NCBI GenBank assembly: GCA_016858145.1
Contig: JAEHOE010000200.1
Location: forward strand, 102,427-166,426
From: Edaphochlamys debaryana
Lineage: Eukaryota; Chlorophyta; Chlorophyceae; Chlamydomonadales
Direction: 5' to 3'
DNA: 64,000 bases
The stretch's first letter is position 1; each line of letters opens with the position of its first letter. Positions 12,201-24,148 of the stretch are shown piece after piece. A program made the position numbers and the translations under genes. A model generated the notes under the pieces. That model searched no databases, was not told the DNA's origin, and saw nothing but the letters and a program-made list of their open reading frames with translations.

Positions 12201-15200
12201 AGTGCTTGCCCTGATTTCGGACAGCTCGGTCCCTTGCCACACGCCCCAACCGGCACGCAATACCCGCTTCCCTCCTCTTCCGCCGCAGGTGCCTGCCGGG
12301 TTCGCTCCAGGTCTCGCAGGTCGGGGCGTACGAGATGCACGGCAGCGTCATGGAAATGGACCCAGGTGCGGCCACACCCGTCTTCTCCAAACCCGAGCGC
12401 GCGCGCGCACACCGTATCTGCAAAACGCGCCCGTCGGCCCTGTGCTCCTGGCCCCATTCCTACGCCGCATTCCTACGCCGTATCTGCTAAACTTCTGTGC
12501 CGCACCGCGCACCACCCCTTCCCACACGCACCGACCCGCGCTGCCGCTGTGCCCCTGCACGCGCCCCACTCCCACATCTCTCCACGAGCGTTACTTCAAC
12601 CCTTGACGCCTCCGTTGTGACGCCTCTAGCGCGCGGGCGTATGGCCGTAGACTGCTTTCACTTACTCACAGCCGCTGCTATAACCCTTGACGCCTCCTCC
12701 ATTGTGACGCCTTTGGCTAGCGGGCTCCTACCGTATGTGTGGAGACTGCGTGTACTTATACTCAGCTCGCAGGCCCCCGACTGTGCCCTTGCCCCCCGCC
12801 ATCCCCTCAGATGTATACTCTCTCATGCTTTCCTACAACAACCTCCTGTGCGCGGACAACCGCACCGCCGCCGCTGGCGTCGCCTGCCCGCCGCCGCCGC
12901 TCCGACCCGATGGCTCCAGCTCCGCCTTCCCATTCGTCCCCGCCTCCCTCAAAACCTTCATGGAGAGATTGTTCCGCGTGGGCGGGCAGGAGCCAGTGAG
13001 TTGGGGCCTTGCAAGGGCCGGGGGGGGCCTGGGGTGGTCCTGGTCCTGGGCCTGGGCCTGCGTCCGGTTTGGATGAGGCGGCTGGACCACCGACCGTGGT
13101 TTCCTTGGCGGGAACAGGATGGTGGGCAGGGTCAGAGATATGATGGGTTGCATGGGATGCATACGGCAGGCCGACCACAGCCTGGACCGCTGTGGTGAGA
13201 GCCACTCGAACAGTAACAACCAGGCCCCCGATCTCATCCTGCTCCCGCTCGTCCATTTGCCCAACCGCCCAACCGCAGATCGTGGTGGCCTCCCCCGACT
13301 CGGATTCCATGTTTCTGGCGTCCAACACCTTCGGCCGCACTTACCTGAACTCAACCGTCTTCAAGCGCAGCCCCGCGGCGTTAGACATGGCGGAATCACC
13401 CTGCGGCCTGCGTGCGAGTGGGTAGCGTGGGTGCGGTCGGGGAGCCTGCGCGGGCGTTGGGGGAGAGCGGGAGGGCAGGGCAGCCGTCGCGGCCCGTTGT
13501 TGCTGCGCGGGAGGGGGCAGGGCACCCTTAAGGAGCGTATGGCGGGACAAAGTGGTGGGTTGGGTGTGGCGAGCTGGAGGGGTTTTACCTGAACTGTACC
13601 GGTACGCTCGTGACCCCCCGTCCGACCCCTCCTCACGGCGCAGTGCTCAACCTCCTGAGGGCGGCGCAAAACGCCACCTTCACCCCGCCGCCGCCGGTTG
13701 CCGTACCTCTGGCAGCCGCGACGGACAGCGGCGGCGGCGGCGGCAGCAACACGGCCCTCGTGGCGGGCGTGGCGGCCGCCGCCGGGTTCGTCGCTCTCGC
13801 AGCCGTCGCGACGGCAGCCGCCATGTTTTGGATTCGGAGGCATCCGCCACCAGCGGAGGACCTAGAGGCGGGTGACGAGGCCAAGGCCGGGGTGGCCCTG
13901 CTTGGGAAGGGCTCAGCGCCTGGCGATCCCGCGCTCGGAACGGGGACGGGCTCCCACAGTCGGTCCAACCACGCGGCGGGTTCCGCCGGGTCCAAGCCAG
14001 CAAACAGCGGCAAGGCCAGCAGCGGCCGAGCGGGCAGCGGCGCCGACGGCTCGCCCTTGGCCGCCACGCCGGCGGGCCCCATGGTCGCGCTGCTGACGGA
14101 GCCGCCGCCGCCGCCGCCAGCGCATCCCGCGCCCGCCGCGGCGGCGGCGCTAACGGTGTCGGTAGCGGTGCCCGCGCGGCAGGTGCAGCAGCCGGCGGCG
14201 GCGCAAGCCGCGGCGGCGCCGGCAGCGCCGCCGACGTCGCCTGCCGCAGCGGCGCCAGAGCCGGACCTGCATCGCGGCAGCGCTTTCAGCCATAGCTTCG
14301 TACGAGGAGACCTGGAGCCGGGGCAAGGCCAGGCAGCCACCATGTTTGAACAGGTCTTGGCACGAGACGGCTTCGAGAGGCCCCCCCCGCCGCCCTTCGG
14401 CCTACCTCTTGCAGCCGTCGCTTCCTGCACGGCCGCCGTCCCGACCGCGTTCGCGGGGGCCCTGGGTCCGGCCTATCCGAAGACGACGGTGTCAGAAGCA
14501 GCCACCGTTTCTGCCGCAACGGCGGCGGTCTCGCCGACGGCGGCGGCGCCGGAGGCCGGCGGCGCGCACGGGTTCTCGGTCGTAGGTCCCGCTGCCGCCG
14601 CGGCGGCGGCGGCCATGGCCGCCGGCCGGGCGGTGGCGGGCGGCGGCGGCTGCTATAGCACAGACCTGCGCTCCCCAGGTCTGACCACGGGCACGAGCGT
14701 TACGAGCGGCTCGGCCGGAGCGGACGCGCATCGCATGCTGACCGGAGAGATCGATGGCATGATTCGCAAGTTTGAGGTGCGTAGCCCAGCCCCAGCTAGG
14801 CCTGCTGAAGAGCAAGCGAGCGAGCGCGAAAGGGTGTGTTGATTCAGGCGCCCGCGTGTGCCTTTTCTGGCCTCTCGGTATCGAGCCGGGCCCTCGCGCG
14901 AGTGCTGGCTGCCTGGGGGCAGCACTGACGTAGACTCACCTGATAGTGAATGTAGTGCATGTACAGAGCACAGCGGGTACTCCACAGGTATCTGTACTCC
15001 GCTGAACCCGCCCCTTGCTGACTGTGAAACCCTCGGACAGAAGACCACGACGGCCGCTGTCCCGGGCCTGACGACTCCCAACAGCTCGAGGCAAGAAGTG
15101 TTGGGCGCAGGAGCTAACGGTGAGCGAAAGCGTGGATGAGCTGCCTTGCCCCCCGGGCTCGAGGGATTGCGCAATCGGCGTGTTGCCAAAGCGTGATGCT

Positions 15201-15554
15201 GCAGCAAGGATTTCGGGGAAGAACGGGAGAGCCGGCATGCGGGATGGTTACAGAGAAATTGACCGCCGGGGCGCGTGCCCACACCAATTCTGACGGTGTC
15301 TTGCCCGTGCTTGCCTCCTCCTCAGGCGTTGTGTACAAGGGTGAGCCTTGCCGCGTGGGATGGCAGGGGGGTGGTGTAGGGGCGGGGAAACTGGAGCAGG
15401 ACAGCCCTCCGTGCTCCTGTGGGGCTTGCTGTCGGCACGCCTGCCTCCCCGCGTCGGCCTCAACCGCCGCCTGCACCCGCCTGTGCCACCACCCCTCACC
15501 CCAAAGGCGAATGGCGCGGCCTCCCTGTGGCCATCAAGGTCGTTCTCTTGCAGG

Positions 15555-15586
<32 letters not shown>

Positions 15587-18500
15587 GGCTTGCAGGTGTA
15601 CAGTGGGTCGGGCCGGGTTGTGCGACAGGCTGCTGGCATCCGCTAGCCTGCCCTCGCTGCATGGGCTGCTGCTGCTGCTGCTGCATCGGCTGCTGCGTGA
15701 GGGCTCATGCCGCTGTTTCTTCCCCTGCGTCTCCACGCCTCTCTGCCCTCGCTGGCACGCTAGGAGCGGCTCGTCTCACCCCGTCCGTTGTACTCCTTGC
15801 CGTCACCTGACTTGCCCGGAACGCGCGTTGACACCTCGCGCGCTCGCCCGCTCCTTCCCGCCCGCAGGAGGGAGACTCTGCCGCACGGCGGGAGCGGCTC
15901 ATCCGGGAGGTGGCCCTCTCTGCCACTCTGTCGCACCCCAACGTGGTGGCAACCTACAACTACACAGTGCAGGTGGGCACGTGGCGGTTGGCGGTTGTCC
16001 TTTGGCGGTTGGTGCGAGCGGCGGGCAGTAAAGGTTTATGCAGATGGGTGGGGGCCGGGTGGAGGCCGTGAGCTGGGTGAGCCAAGCGTGGGACAAGAGA
16101 GCGGGTCCTCGCCATCGCAATCCACCGTGGAACGATCGGCGGCCTTGCTCTGACGAGCCTCCTGCTTTCCGTTGCAGCCAATCGAGGGACCCGTCACGGC
16201 TGCCGCGGTGGCGGGTACCGGTAACGGAGGGCCGATGCTCGCTGGGGCGCTGCCCCTCATGCACAGGTAAGGCGGGATCAGCTGGGAAGGTCTTGCGACG
16301 AGCTGTTTTGCCAAGGCATGGGCCCTAGAGCATGCACCCAGCTTCCTGTATACGCGTACCACCATAGTTCTTGAAACACATGTTTGCGTTTCCGACCATC
16401 CCCTCAGGCCCAACACGGTTGACCCGGGAGCTCGCTGGGCGCCGGGCGCAGCCCGCCCGCCCGCCTTCCCCGCTGCTGACGTGGTCTTCGCCTACAAGCT
16501 CTCCATCGTCATGTCGTACTGCGATCGCGGCACGTTGCGTGATGCGATCCGCGAGGGCTTACTCAGGCAGCCGTGGCAGCCGGCGGCGCCTCCGGCCTCC
16601 GGCTGGGCTACTGCAACTGGCGGCGCCAGCAGCGTCGAAGGCAGCGGCAGCGGGGGAGCGGCAGCGGCCCACGCCCAGACGGCTGCGTTGGGCACGGGCG
16701 CAGCCGCGGTGACCGGGGGGCGCGGGGCGCCCTCGAGCCCCAGCTGCAGCCCTCCCAAAGAGGCTGAGAAGGTCAAGGAGGAGGAGGAAGCAGGGATACC
16801 AAGGCGTGCGGGCGCGGCCGCGCCCGACGATGCAGAGGCGGAAGAGGTGCCGGTGGGACCAGAAGCGGGCGGGCAGCGGCGGCTCAGGTCGCCGCCGCCC
16901 TCCTACGCCCCCTCGGGGTATGGTCGTGTGGAGACTTGGAACGACCTGCGCGCCTCTCCCAACCAGGTAGGCGGGAAGGCCCGGACCCAGGGGGCGCCGT
17001 GCAGGCGCGGCGGGGCCGGCGGGCTGGCGCGGTGCTCCGGCCCAGGCAACGCCTTTGGAAGCACTACCCTCTGCCGAGTTCACCGTGCTTGGAGCTGACA
17101 GGCGCTAACCCCCTGTTGGCTTGCCACATCCTCCCGCGCACCCGCCCCCGCCTGTTGCTCGACCCTGACCCCGAGTCCCCGACCCCGCCCTCCTCCCCGC
17201 TGCAGCCCATGGCGCTCTTTGCTGCTCTGGACGTGGCCCGGGGCATGGCGTACCTGCACGCATGCAACGTGGTGCACGGGGACCTGTCTCTGCAGGTGGG
17301 TGGGTGGGGGGCGGGGCGGGGCGGGTGTATGGTTGGATGGTCAGCATGTGCTGGTGTGCGGCGGGAGCACCTGCCAAGGCTGCCTTGAGTACGGTGACTC
17401 CGGTCTAAGGGCGGGTTGCGGAGCGCGCACCAGAGGTGCAGTTGGATGGAGAGGAGTGTTTCCCTGTAAACGGCTCTGGCAGCCAGCAGAGTGCGCGTGG
17501 CAAGACCGCGTTCAAGCTCATCGCTCCCCTTGGCCCCCACCCCCCAACCACCCCAACAGAACATCCTCATCACCTCCTCCACGCCGGTCTTCCCGGAGTC
17601 CACCGCCGCCGCCGCCTTCTCCTCCCTCTCCACCAGCAGCAACATCACACCCTTCATGACAGGCGCCACTGGCCTCTCCAGAATGGCAGCGGCACTCCAC
17701 GGCGTGTTGGGGAAGCTCCACGACGACGAGGGCACGGGCTCTGCCGGCAGCGCGGCTGGCGCCGGCTGCGCTCCGCTGCGGCCCCCTTCGGGCGCCCTGG
17801 ATACCGGTAAAACCAAGCTGCCGCCCACGGCCGAGGTCCCGTCGGGTGAGGTGTGCGAGGCGAGCCTCGCCGGGCCCTGCCGCTGCGGCCTCAGCCCGCC
17901 CACCCCCGACGCAATTGTGACGGCAGGGGCCTGCATAACGGACAGCAACGACCCCGCCGCCGCGCCGACGGTGGCGGCGGGCGCCGCCGCCGCTGGCGGC
18001 GCCGCCAGCAAGCGCGCCGTACGGGCCTTGGCGGCGGCAGTCGCCGACGGCCTCCGCGGCAGCTCCGAAACCACCCCCGACGTCGATGCAGACCTCACCC
18101 TTGCCACCGGCTCTGCCTCCGCCTGCGCCTCCGCTTCCGCCTCGGCGACCGCATCCGCGTCGGCGGCGCGTGTCGCCGCCGCCGCTGGCGGCGCCGCCGG
18201 CGGCACGACGGGCGGGCTCAGCATCGAGACCAACGCCACCGAGCCCATGCTGTGGGCTCTACCCGAGGAGGCGCCCACGCCGCCGCTGTCGCACTGCACG
18301 GCCACCGGCCTGGGCGGCGAGGGCGGGCAGCGCGGGATGGTGCGGCGCGCGCAGGCGGTGCTGCCGCTACTGAGCCAGGTGGGTGGCAGGGCTTGGTGAA
18401 AAAAGGGTTGGAGTTGTCGGGGTGTGTGCTGACCCGGTGCTAGTTCCGAGCGGGTAGCGGCGCGGGCCATTGTGGGCTGATGAAGATGGAGCCAGAACGG

Positions 18501-20025
18501 GGTAGCGTTTGCCAGTATCTCACCCGTGCGTCCCCCTGTCTTGCTCCTTGTCATGCAACTTCAGGTCTTCAAAATCTCCGACTTCGTGAGTTGGGGCCAG
18601 AGGCTGCGATAGCGCCTGCACCCGTCCCTGTCCGCCCAAGGGGTCGTCTCGCGGGCCTGGGCCCAGGCTCGCGTTCAGTCTCCACACTTGGCACTTGCGG
18701 TACTTGCGGTCTCACGTGCTCCCCCCTTTCTGCTTGTCTGCCCAGGGCCTGTCTGTGCGGCTGGAGGGAGACGAGACGCACCGCTCGGGGCTGCACCAGG
18801 TGAGGGGCAGCCGGGTGCCGAAGGGGTGGGGCGCCACTGGGGTGATGAGGGGTATGACACTGCTAGCAGCCGCAGCAGCAGCAGCGGGAGGGTGCCTAAG
18901 GGGCTGGGGACCTGGGGTGCTGAGGGGTGGCAAGGGGGCACACCTCACAGTGGCGAGTGCAGCTCTCCAGGCCAGCTTCACCACCATTCAAACTTCGACC
19001 TGCGTGTGCGACTCGCCCCTCCAGGGTACGCCGTTCTACACCGCCCCCGAGGTGCTCATTAACGGCAAGGTGGCGGCCGCGGCAGACATCTACTCGCTCG
19101 GCGTGGTGAGCATAGAACAAATGCCCCCCCCCCAATCGAGATACTTGTGCCCGTAACACTCAGCAGCTAGACGAAAGCCGACAGTGGTAACCTTCCGCGC
19201 TCTCGCTCACCCTCTCCCTCTGCTCTGCTTACTTCCGCAGATCATGTGGTGCCTGGTACACGGCGTATCCCTATGGTGAGCATCGAGCCGTCGGCCAGAG
19301 CAGGCCCTGAACGCAGCGCGGGCCGGGTTGTGAAGGACGCACATGCGCCAGCGGCCGACCATAGCCCTCGCCTCACCCTCCCAACGCCTCACCCACCCCT
19401 CCCCACCACTTCGCCCCTCCCCCCGCACCCCACCCGCCCCATCCTCTCCCACCCAACCGCAGCCAACTCCGGCACCTGCTGCCCCATATGTACACCCCCG
19501 TGGCCCCCACGCTGCTGGCGCACTTGGCCCCCGACCTGGCCCCCGGCGTGCGGGGGCTGCTGCGGCGCTGCATGGCGGGGGAGCCCGCGCGGCGGCCCAC
19601 GGCGGTGGCCCTGGTGGGGGAGCTGCAGCTGCTGCTGCAGGTGAGGGGGCGGTTGGAGGGACGGGGCTGCTCTGGTGCGGTTGTTCGTGAGGGGCTAGAG
19701 TGCGGGAAAGTCGGTGTTGCGCGTGGGTCATCCTGCAGGGAGGCACAGACTGCGGAGCTGAGTCACTGGAGGGAGCTCGCACCCCGCACATGCGGGGTGA
19801 GCTCCGGTTGCCTCACACACCCCTCACCGTCCCCGCACGATTCCCAACCCCATCGCCCGTGGCCCTCCCACACCGCAGGCCGCCGTGGGCCCCGAGCTCG
19901 CCCCCGTGGTGCTGGGCGCGGAGCGAAGGGAGCGGGACGCGGGGCGCACGGTGGCGGGGGCGGGGCTGCTGGACAGCAGCGCCTGCTCCTGGGTGGCGAG
20001 CGCCCCCGCCAACGGCGGCGTGTGA
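9300..20025 (+). CDS. receptor-like TKL protein kinase with large ectodomain and a catalytic-loop insertion
   Basis: Predicted 1814-aa type I membrane kinase. The 25 exons are 9300-9659, 9790-10385, 10605-10688, 10813-10894, 11034-11237, 11532-11600, 11819-12021, 12289-12365, 12811-12995, 13279-13411, 13644-14776, 15041-15119, 15326-15340, 15507-15553, 15868-15972, 16178-16266, 16408-16966, 17206-17295, 17560-18378, 18565-18585, 18746-18799, 19025-19105, 19241-19275, 19463-19640 and 19879-20025. A signal peptide (LRLALVTCWLAYARLALA) fixes the start. The ectodomain has N-glycosylation sites and hydrophobic strand repeats that may be a beta-helix (inference). The membrane segment is about residues 699-728, followed by an Ala/Pro-rich linker. 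Kinase motifs: GAGANGVVYKG, VAIK, Glu in REVAL, HGDLSLQN (non-RD, HGD for HRD), DFG split DF/G between exons, and TPFYTAPE. Inserts of about 185 and 273 aa lie before the catalytic segment and inside the catalytic loop. The exon-12 start is the least certain junction. Confidence 0.85.
15554..15586 (+). repeat. (GTGC)8 microsatellite at a kinase 5' splice site
   Basis: The exon ending VVLLQ is followed directly by eight GTGC units, so the real donor (CAG|GTGCGT) is the first unit and identical donor-like sequences recur every 4 bp. The pattern is read directly from the sequence. Confidence 0.9.
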
Positions 20026-22857
20026 CGCGTGTGACGCGTGTGGAGGGCTGCTCGCTAGGCAGGCGTAGGCCTGCGACGTGCCTGAGACGGACGGACGCCT
20101 TGCGGAAAGGTGCGGCAGCGGGCCGTGTCCTGCGCCCAGCCGAGTCGTTTGGGGCAGTGCTTCATTTCTGAGGAGCAGCGGCAACGCTGCGCAGGCTTTG
20201 GGGGTGTCCAGCAGGGATGCTGCTTCCGCTTGCCAGGCTGCCTATGCACCGGAAGTGCCGAGCTGGGGATCTGCTTTAGGGGGTGGCGGCTCCTCCCCCT
20301 TCGTACGCAGGGGCGTGGAGCCACCACCCCCTTGCGCGAGTAGTCCTGCTGTGCATGTGGTGGAGAAAGCAGGAGCAGCAGCGACGCTGCGCAAGCTTGG
20401 GGTTATTCAGCAGGCATGCTGCTACCAATTGCCGGGCTGCTTAAGTACGCAACTGCCGAGCTGGGGCTTCTGCTGGAGGGGTCTGCTTCGTTACAGGCGC
20501 TCCGCGCGTCGGTTGGCACGCAGGGGGGGGGGGAGCCAGTCCGCTCTCGTGTGCATGTGCTGCTGCAGATGTGGTGGATGCAGGCAAAGGCTTGCCAGAA
20601 CGGATGGGAGGGGTCCTCAAGGCGGACCTCTTTACCTCAATTGAGCGGGGGTTTCATGTGGGATGGCCGATGCTATGGTTTGTTGGGGCGGGTCAACGCG
20701 GCGTGTGGGACGGTTGGGGCGCTACGGGTTGCGCCGTTTGCGGAATGGCCTAGTTGTCGAAACGCAAGCCCTGATTGCGATGCGTGCACCTCTACGCTGC
20801 GCTCCCTTATGATTGATGCTATGCATATGGACAGTGCCAACCAACGTGCCAACACTTGAAGCTTCAAGCGCTAGTGCTAATCGGTTGCGGCGTCAACACG
20901 ATGCCATGAAGCGGCCTTCGTAGCTCGCCCTTATCTCCTTTTATCTGGTTCGATTCCTTATGTGATCGGACCGTGCCTAAGCACAACTGTTGCCGTACTG
21001 GAGCGAGTGTGCCTGATCAGGCTAGAGCAAGGCTTCACACCAAGAGCGCTCACGGGTTTGTCATGCATCCCAGTCGTGAGCTTCCTGTTAGCTGTCGACA
21101 AACGCACAGGTCTGCACTGTTGTTATGAAGAGCCGGGGGTGCCTAAACAAAGGCCGGTGCCCCCTCACCCAACAGTTATACAAGCCGCACTGAGCACCGC
21201 ATAGCATGCGCCCTTCAATAAGACAGTCTGCTCGGCGCTGAGCTGCCGTGTTCCTGCCTTCGGGCAGCCACTCTTGTCGAGGTGGTTTTTGCGCCTCAAT
21301 TCATGAGCTGTTGTCCTTGTTGCACAAAACGCGTGCCCTTGTTTCGGCTCGTACGGCAGCCGTTGTCCTGTGTGTCGGGTGGACTTCAGGCGGCAGGCGC
21401 TCACTCGCACTGTTGTACGACGGGGCGTACGGCAATCCGTGTGTGAGCGCCCGACGCAAAAGGCAGGATGGAGTCTGGAGGGATAAGTGTTCCGACCGGG
21501 CTGAGGGCTCGGCCCGTGTCAGGCAGCCGCGTCTTAGACAGCTGCCTTCTGGCTTTGAACCCTTGGTGGTGTGGGTCTGCTTTCGCGCTTTCACCGACCC
21601 CCAAGCGCTGATGGCTTGCGAGTCAGGCTAGGCCCTTGTGGCTGGTTGCAGCGCTCCAGAGTATGCGGTAGTGAGCACCCGCGTGTGTGGGGCGCGCCCT
21701 GCCCCGCTAGCTTGATAAATGCACCGAGGGCTGTCCCAACGTGACGTACCGGTAAGTAGCCTGGTCGTTCCTTCGAGTTTGTGTTACTACTCCGCGTACC
21801 GTGTGCCGTACGCGTACTAGCTGTTACCGTACTTTCTCATGACGGCGGCTATGCCCGATGGAGGCTGCCGGGTGCTGCATGTCTATGCGGCATGGATGGA
21901 TAGTTCGATGCGCTGCTTAACGTTTCGAGGCCTGGCGGACTTCTCGATGTTAGGATTCGGGCTTGGAAGCGGGGCTTCCTGCCCAGACGAATGCAGTAGT
22001 AGCGTACAGGCTGGGGCTGGCGGAGACGGAAGAGGCGGCCGCAGGGGCTGGGCCACGGGCTTGGCCAAGAGGCAGTCAAGGACAGATGAGGCCACGAGGC
22101 GAGTGCGCGCACGGCGCAGGAGAGATGATGACAAGGGCCTTGGCGTGTGTAAAGGACTTCTGGCCAGTGAACTTGGCTAACCGCAAGCAGGGCCAGCATC
22201 TCCCCTTCACGCCGGCGCCAGCTCTCTTGCTCTGACGCATGCGAACCCCTGGACAGCAAGCCGAGCAAAGAGGCAGAGCACCAGCCCTATTGCGCCACTG
22301 GGCTTGCAAAAACGGGGCAGGCCTTACGCAGCTTACGGAGGAACCAGCAGGCTGCAGTTGTACAGCGAGGGGGCTGCGAGAAGGCTGCTCGGGCCCTTGC
22401 GGCCCTTGGGGAGAAGGCCTCGGGGAGGGAGGGTGCCTCAAGCCCACTTAACCCGCAACCCTGAGCTCAGCCGAACGCCCTCCGGCTCCGTGAATTCCAA
22501 GCCCTTATATAAGGCGTTGGGGGTGCGGCGTGTAGGAGGGGTACCTCGGGCGCTCGGGGTGAGGCGACCACGCGGGAGTCGAGGGGGGCGGGTCTCGAGG
22601 GGTCTCGGGGTCGGGGGGAAAGGTCTGGTCTGCCGTGCAGCCTGAACGGCAGCTGGCAAGCGGTGGAGTGGCCATTGCCCCAGTGCGCTGGCTTGAGCAC
22701 AACACTGGACCGCAGAACGGTAAACGAGCCCCTCGCTTGCGGTGGTCGCGGCGGGTCCCAACCTTCCAATTGAGCCTTGCCGCGACGCGGAGTATCGCCG
22801 ACAGGAAAGGCGCTCTCTCTATCGACCTATAACGGGTCTCTAGGCTAGACCCCTTTC
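20026..22857. other. kinase 3' region and promoter side of the four-gene array, no gene recognised
   Basis: The first TGTAA after the kinase stop is at 22148-22152, 2.1 kb away, so either the 3' UTR is very long or another signal is used. Two diverged copies of a roughly 115-bp segment lie at 20169-20283 and 20369-20490, both with AACGCTGCGCA- or GACGCTGCGCA-type starts and a CCGAGCTGGGG end. From about 22500 the sequence resembles the upstream flanks of array copies 3 and 4. Short ORFs here match nothing I know. Confidence 0.45.
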
Positions 22858-24148
22858 ATGCTGCTATCGCGCGGGGGCCTCAGCAGCGCGCTTCGTCGCG
22901 AGCATGGCTGGCCTCGGCCAGTCGCAGCTCTCCCGCGACCGGTGAGCCCCGCGGGTTCCCACATGATGAACTTAGAAACCAAAATCACGCTTTCCTGGGC
23001 TTGGACTTTGGGTTTTAGGCGGGGTCAAGGGCTTGACCCTGCTGGGCCCAGAGCCCCTTCCGCACGCGGGCTTCCCGTCACTCTGCTCACGGCCCCTTGC
23101 CGCTCCCCGTACGCAGGCTGTGAAGCGGGGGCCCCGCGTGCTTCGCCCCCTCGCGCTTGCCTCGGCGTCTCGGGTAGAGAGCTCCGGAGTGGAGTCCACT
23201 GGGGACTCGGCTCACGATGGTCCCCACGCCGTCAACGGCCCCTCGCAGCTTGGGCCCCCCGCGGACCATCCCGAGACCCCTGCCCCGCCCGGCCTTGACG
23301 ACGGCACCGGGGACACTCCATCCAGCGCTGACGGCGGCTCCGCACCTGGATCCGGATCTGGATCTGGCTCCGGCGGGGGCGGCCGCAGCGGCGGTCGTGT
23401 AGCGCTGCGGGGCTTTGGCGGCGGCGGGGACCGGGGGCCAAGGCGCGGCCCTGTCGGTACCGACCCCTCCAGCACTGTCGCCGTTACCGTCTCTGTTGCT
23501 TTGGCTTCGACAGTCATCGTCTACGTACCCATCTTTGCGATGTTTGCGGGGCTCGCCAGCATCGCAGTCGCGTGCGCTGGGGCGGGGGCGGCGGTGATGG
23601 CGATGGTGGCGGCGGTGGTCGTGTTCCCAATCGCTTTGTTTGGGGCCATGTTCGCTGGCCTGGCGGATGCCATCGTCACCGGCAGCCTCGTTTCGGGTGC
23701 TATGGCGCTAGCCTACAAGGGCGCAGAGATGGCCATTGACTGGTGGGAGGAGCTGCGGCGGGGAGGGGGCCGGGGCCCGGGGCTGGGCCGCGGCGAAAGC
23801 GGCAGTGCGGGGCGAGGACCAGCCGGCAGCGGAGCAGCGGCCGCGGAGGCGGGCGCAACAGCAGGCGGCGTGCGCCGCGGCGAGGAGGCAGGAGAGGCGC
23901 AGGGGGAGGACTGGGCCCGCGAGGCTTGGCGCGTGGGCCTACAGGCCGCTGCCGCGCTGGCGGCGGCGGCAGGCGTGTTCGCGGTGAGGGCCCTGGCCCA
24001 CGCGGACAGCGCCGCCTCTGTCTTCGACGAGGTATGTGGTACGGCACAGTCGTCGTACGGAAGCAGCCGGCGGCGCTCGACGTTTGGGGGTGCGCTGTCT
24101 GACCCCGGCGATTCCACGGCGCCGTCGACCGCAGCTGCGACCAGCTAG
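22858..24148 (+). CDS. array paralogue 1, predicted organelle-targeted membrane protein of unknown function
   Basis: I do not recognise the family. Exons 22858-22941 (84 nt, phase 0) and 23117-24148 give 371 aa. The N terminus MLLSRGGLSSALRREHGWPR continues through LRPLALASASR. It is rich in Arg, Ser, Ala and Leu with almost no acidic residues, which suggests a chloroplast or mitochondrial transit peptide (inference). Then follow an acidic/Pro stretch, a GS/GR-rich linker (about 100-127), a long hydrophobic Ala/Val region (about 145-229, two or three membrane spans) ending in DWWEEL, a charged Ala/Gly-rich segment, a second hydrophobic segment near 299-320 (FAVRAL) and a tail with RRSTFGGALSDPG. 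The start is fixed by identity of exon 1 in all four copies. A TGTAA lies 775 bp downstream. Confidence 0.8.

Noticed and set aside
17064..18554. Minus-strand ORF of 496 codons
   Set aside because: Antisense shadow of the kinase insert exon; the plus strand carries kinase motifs in phase-consistent exons.
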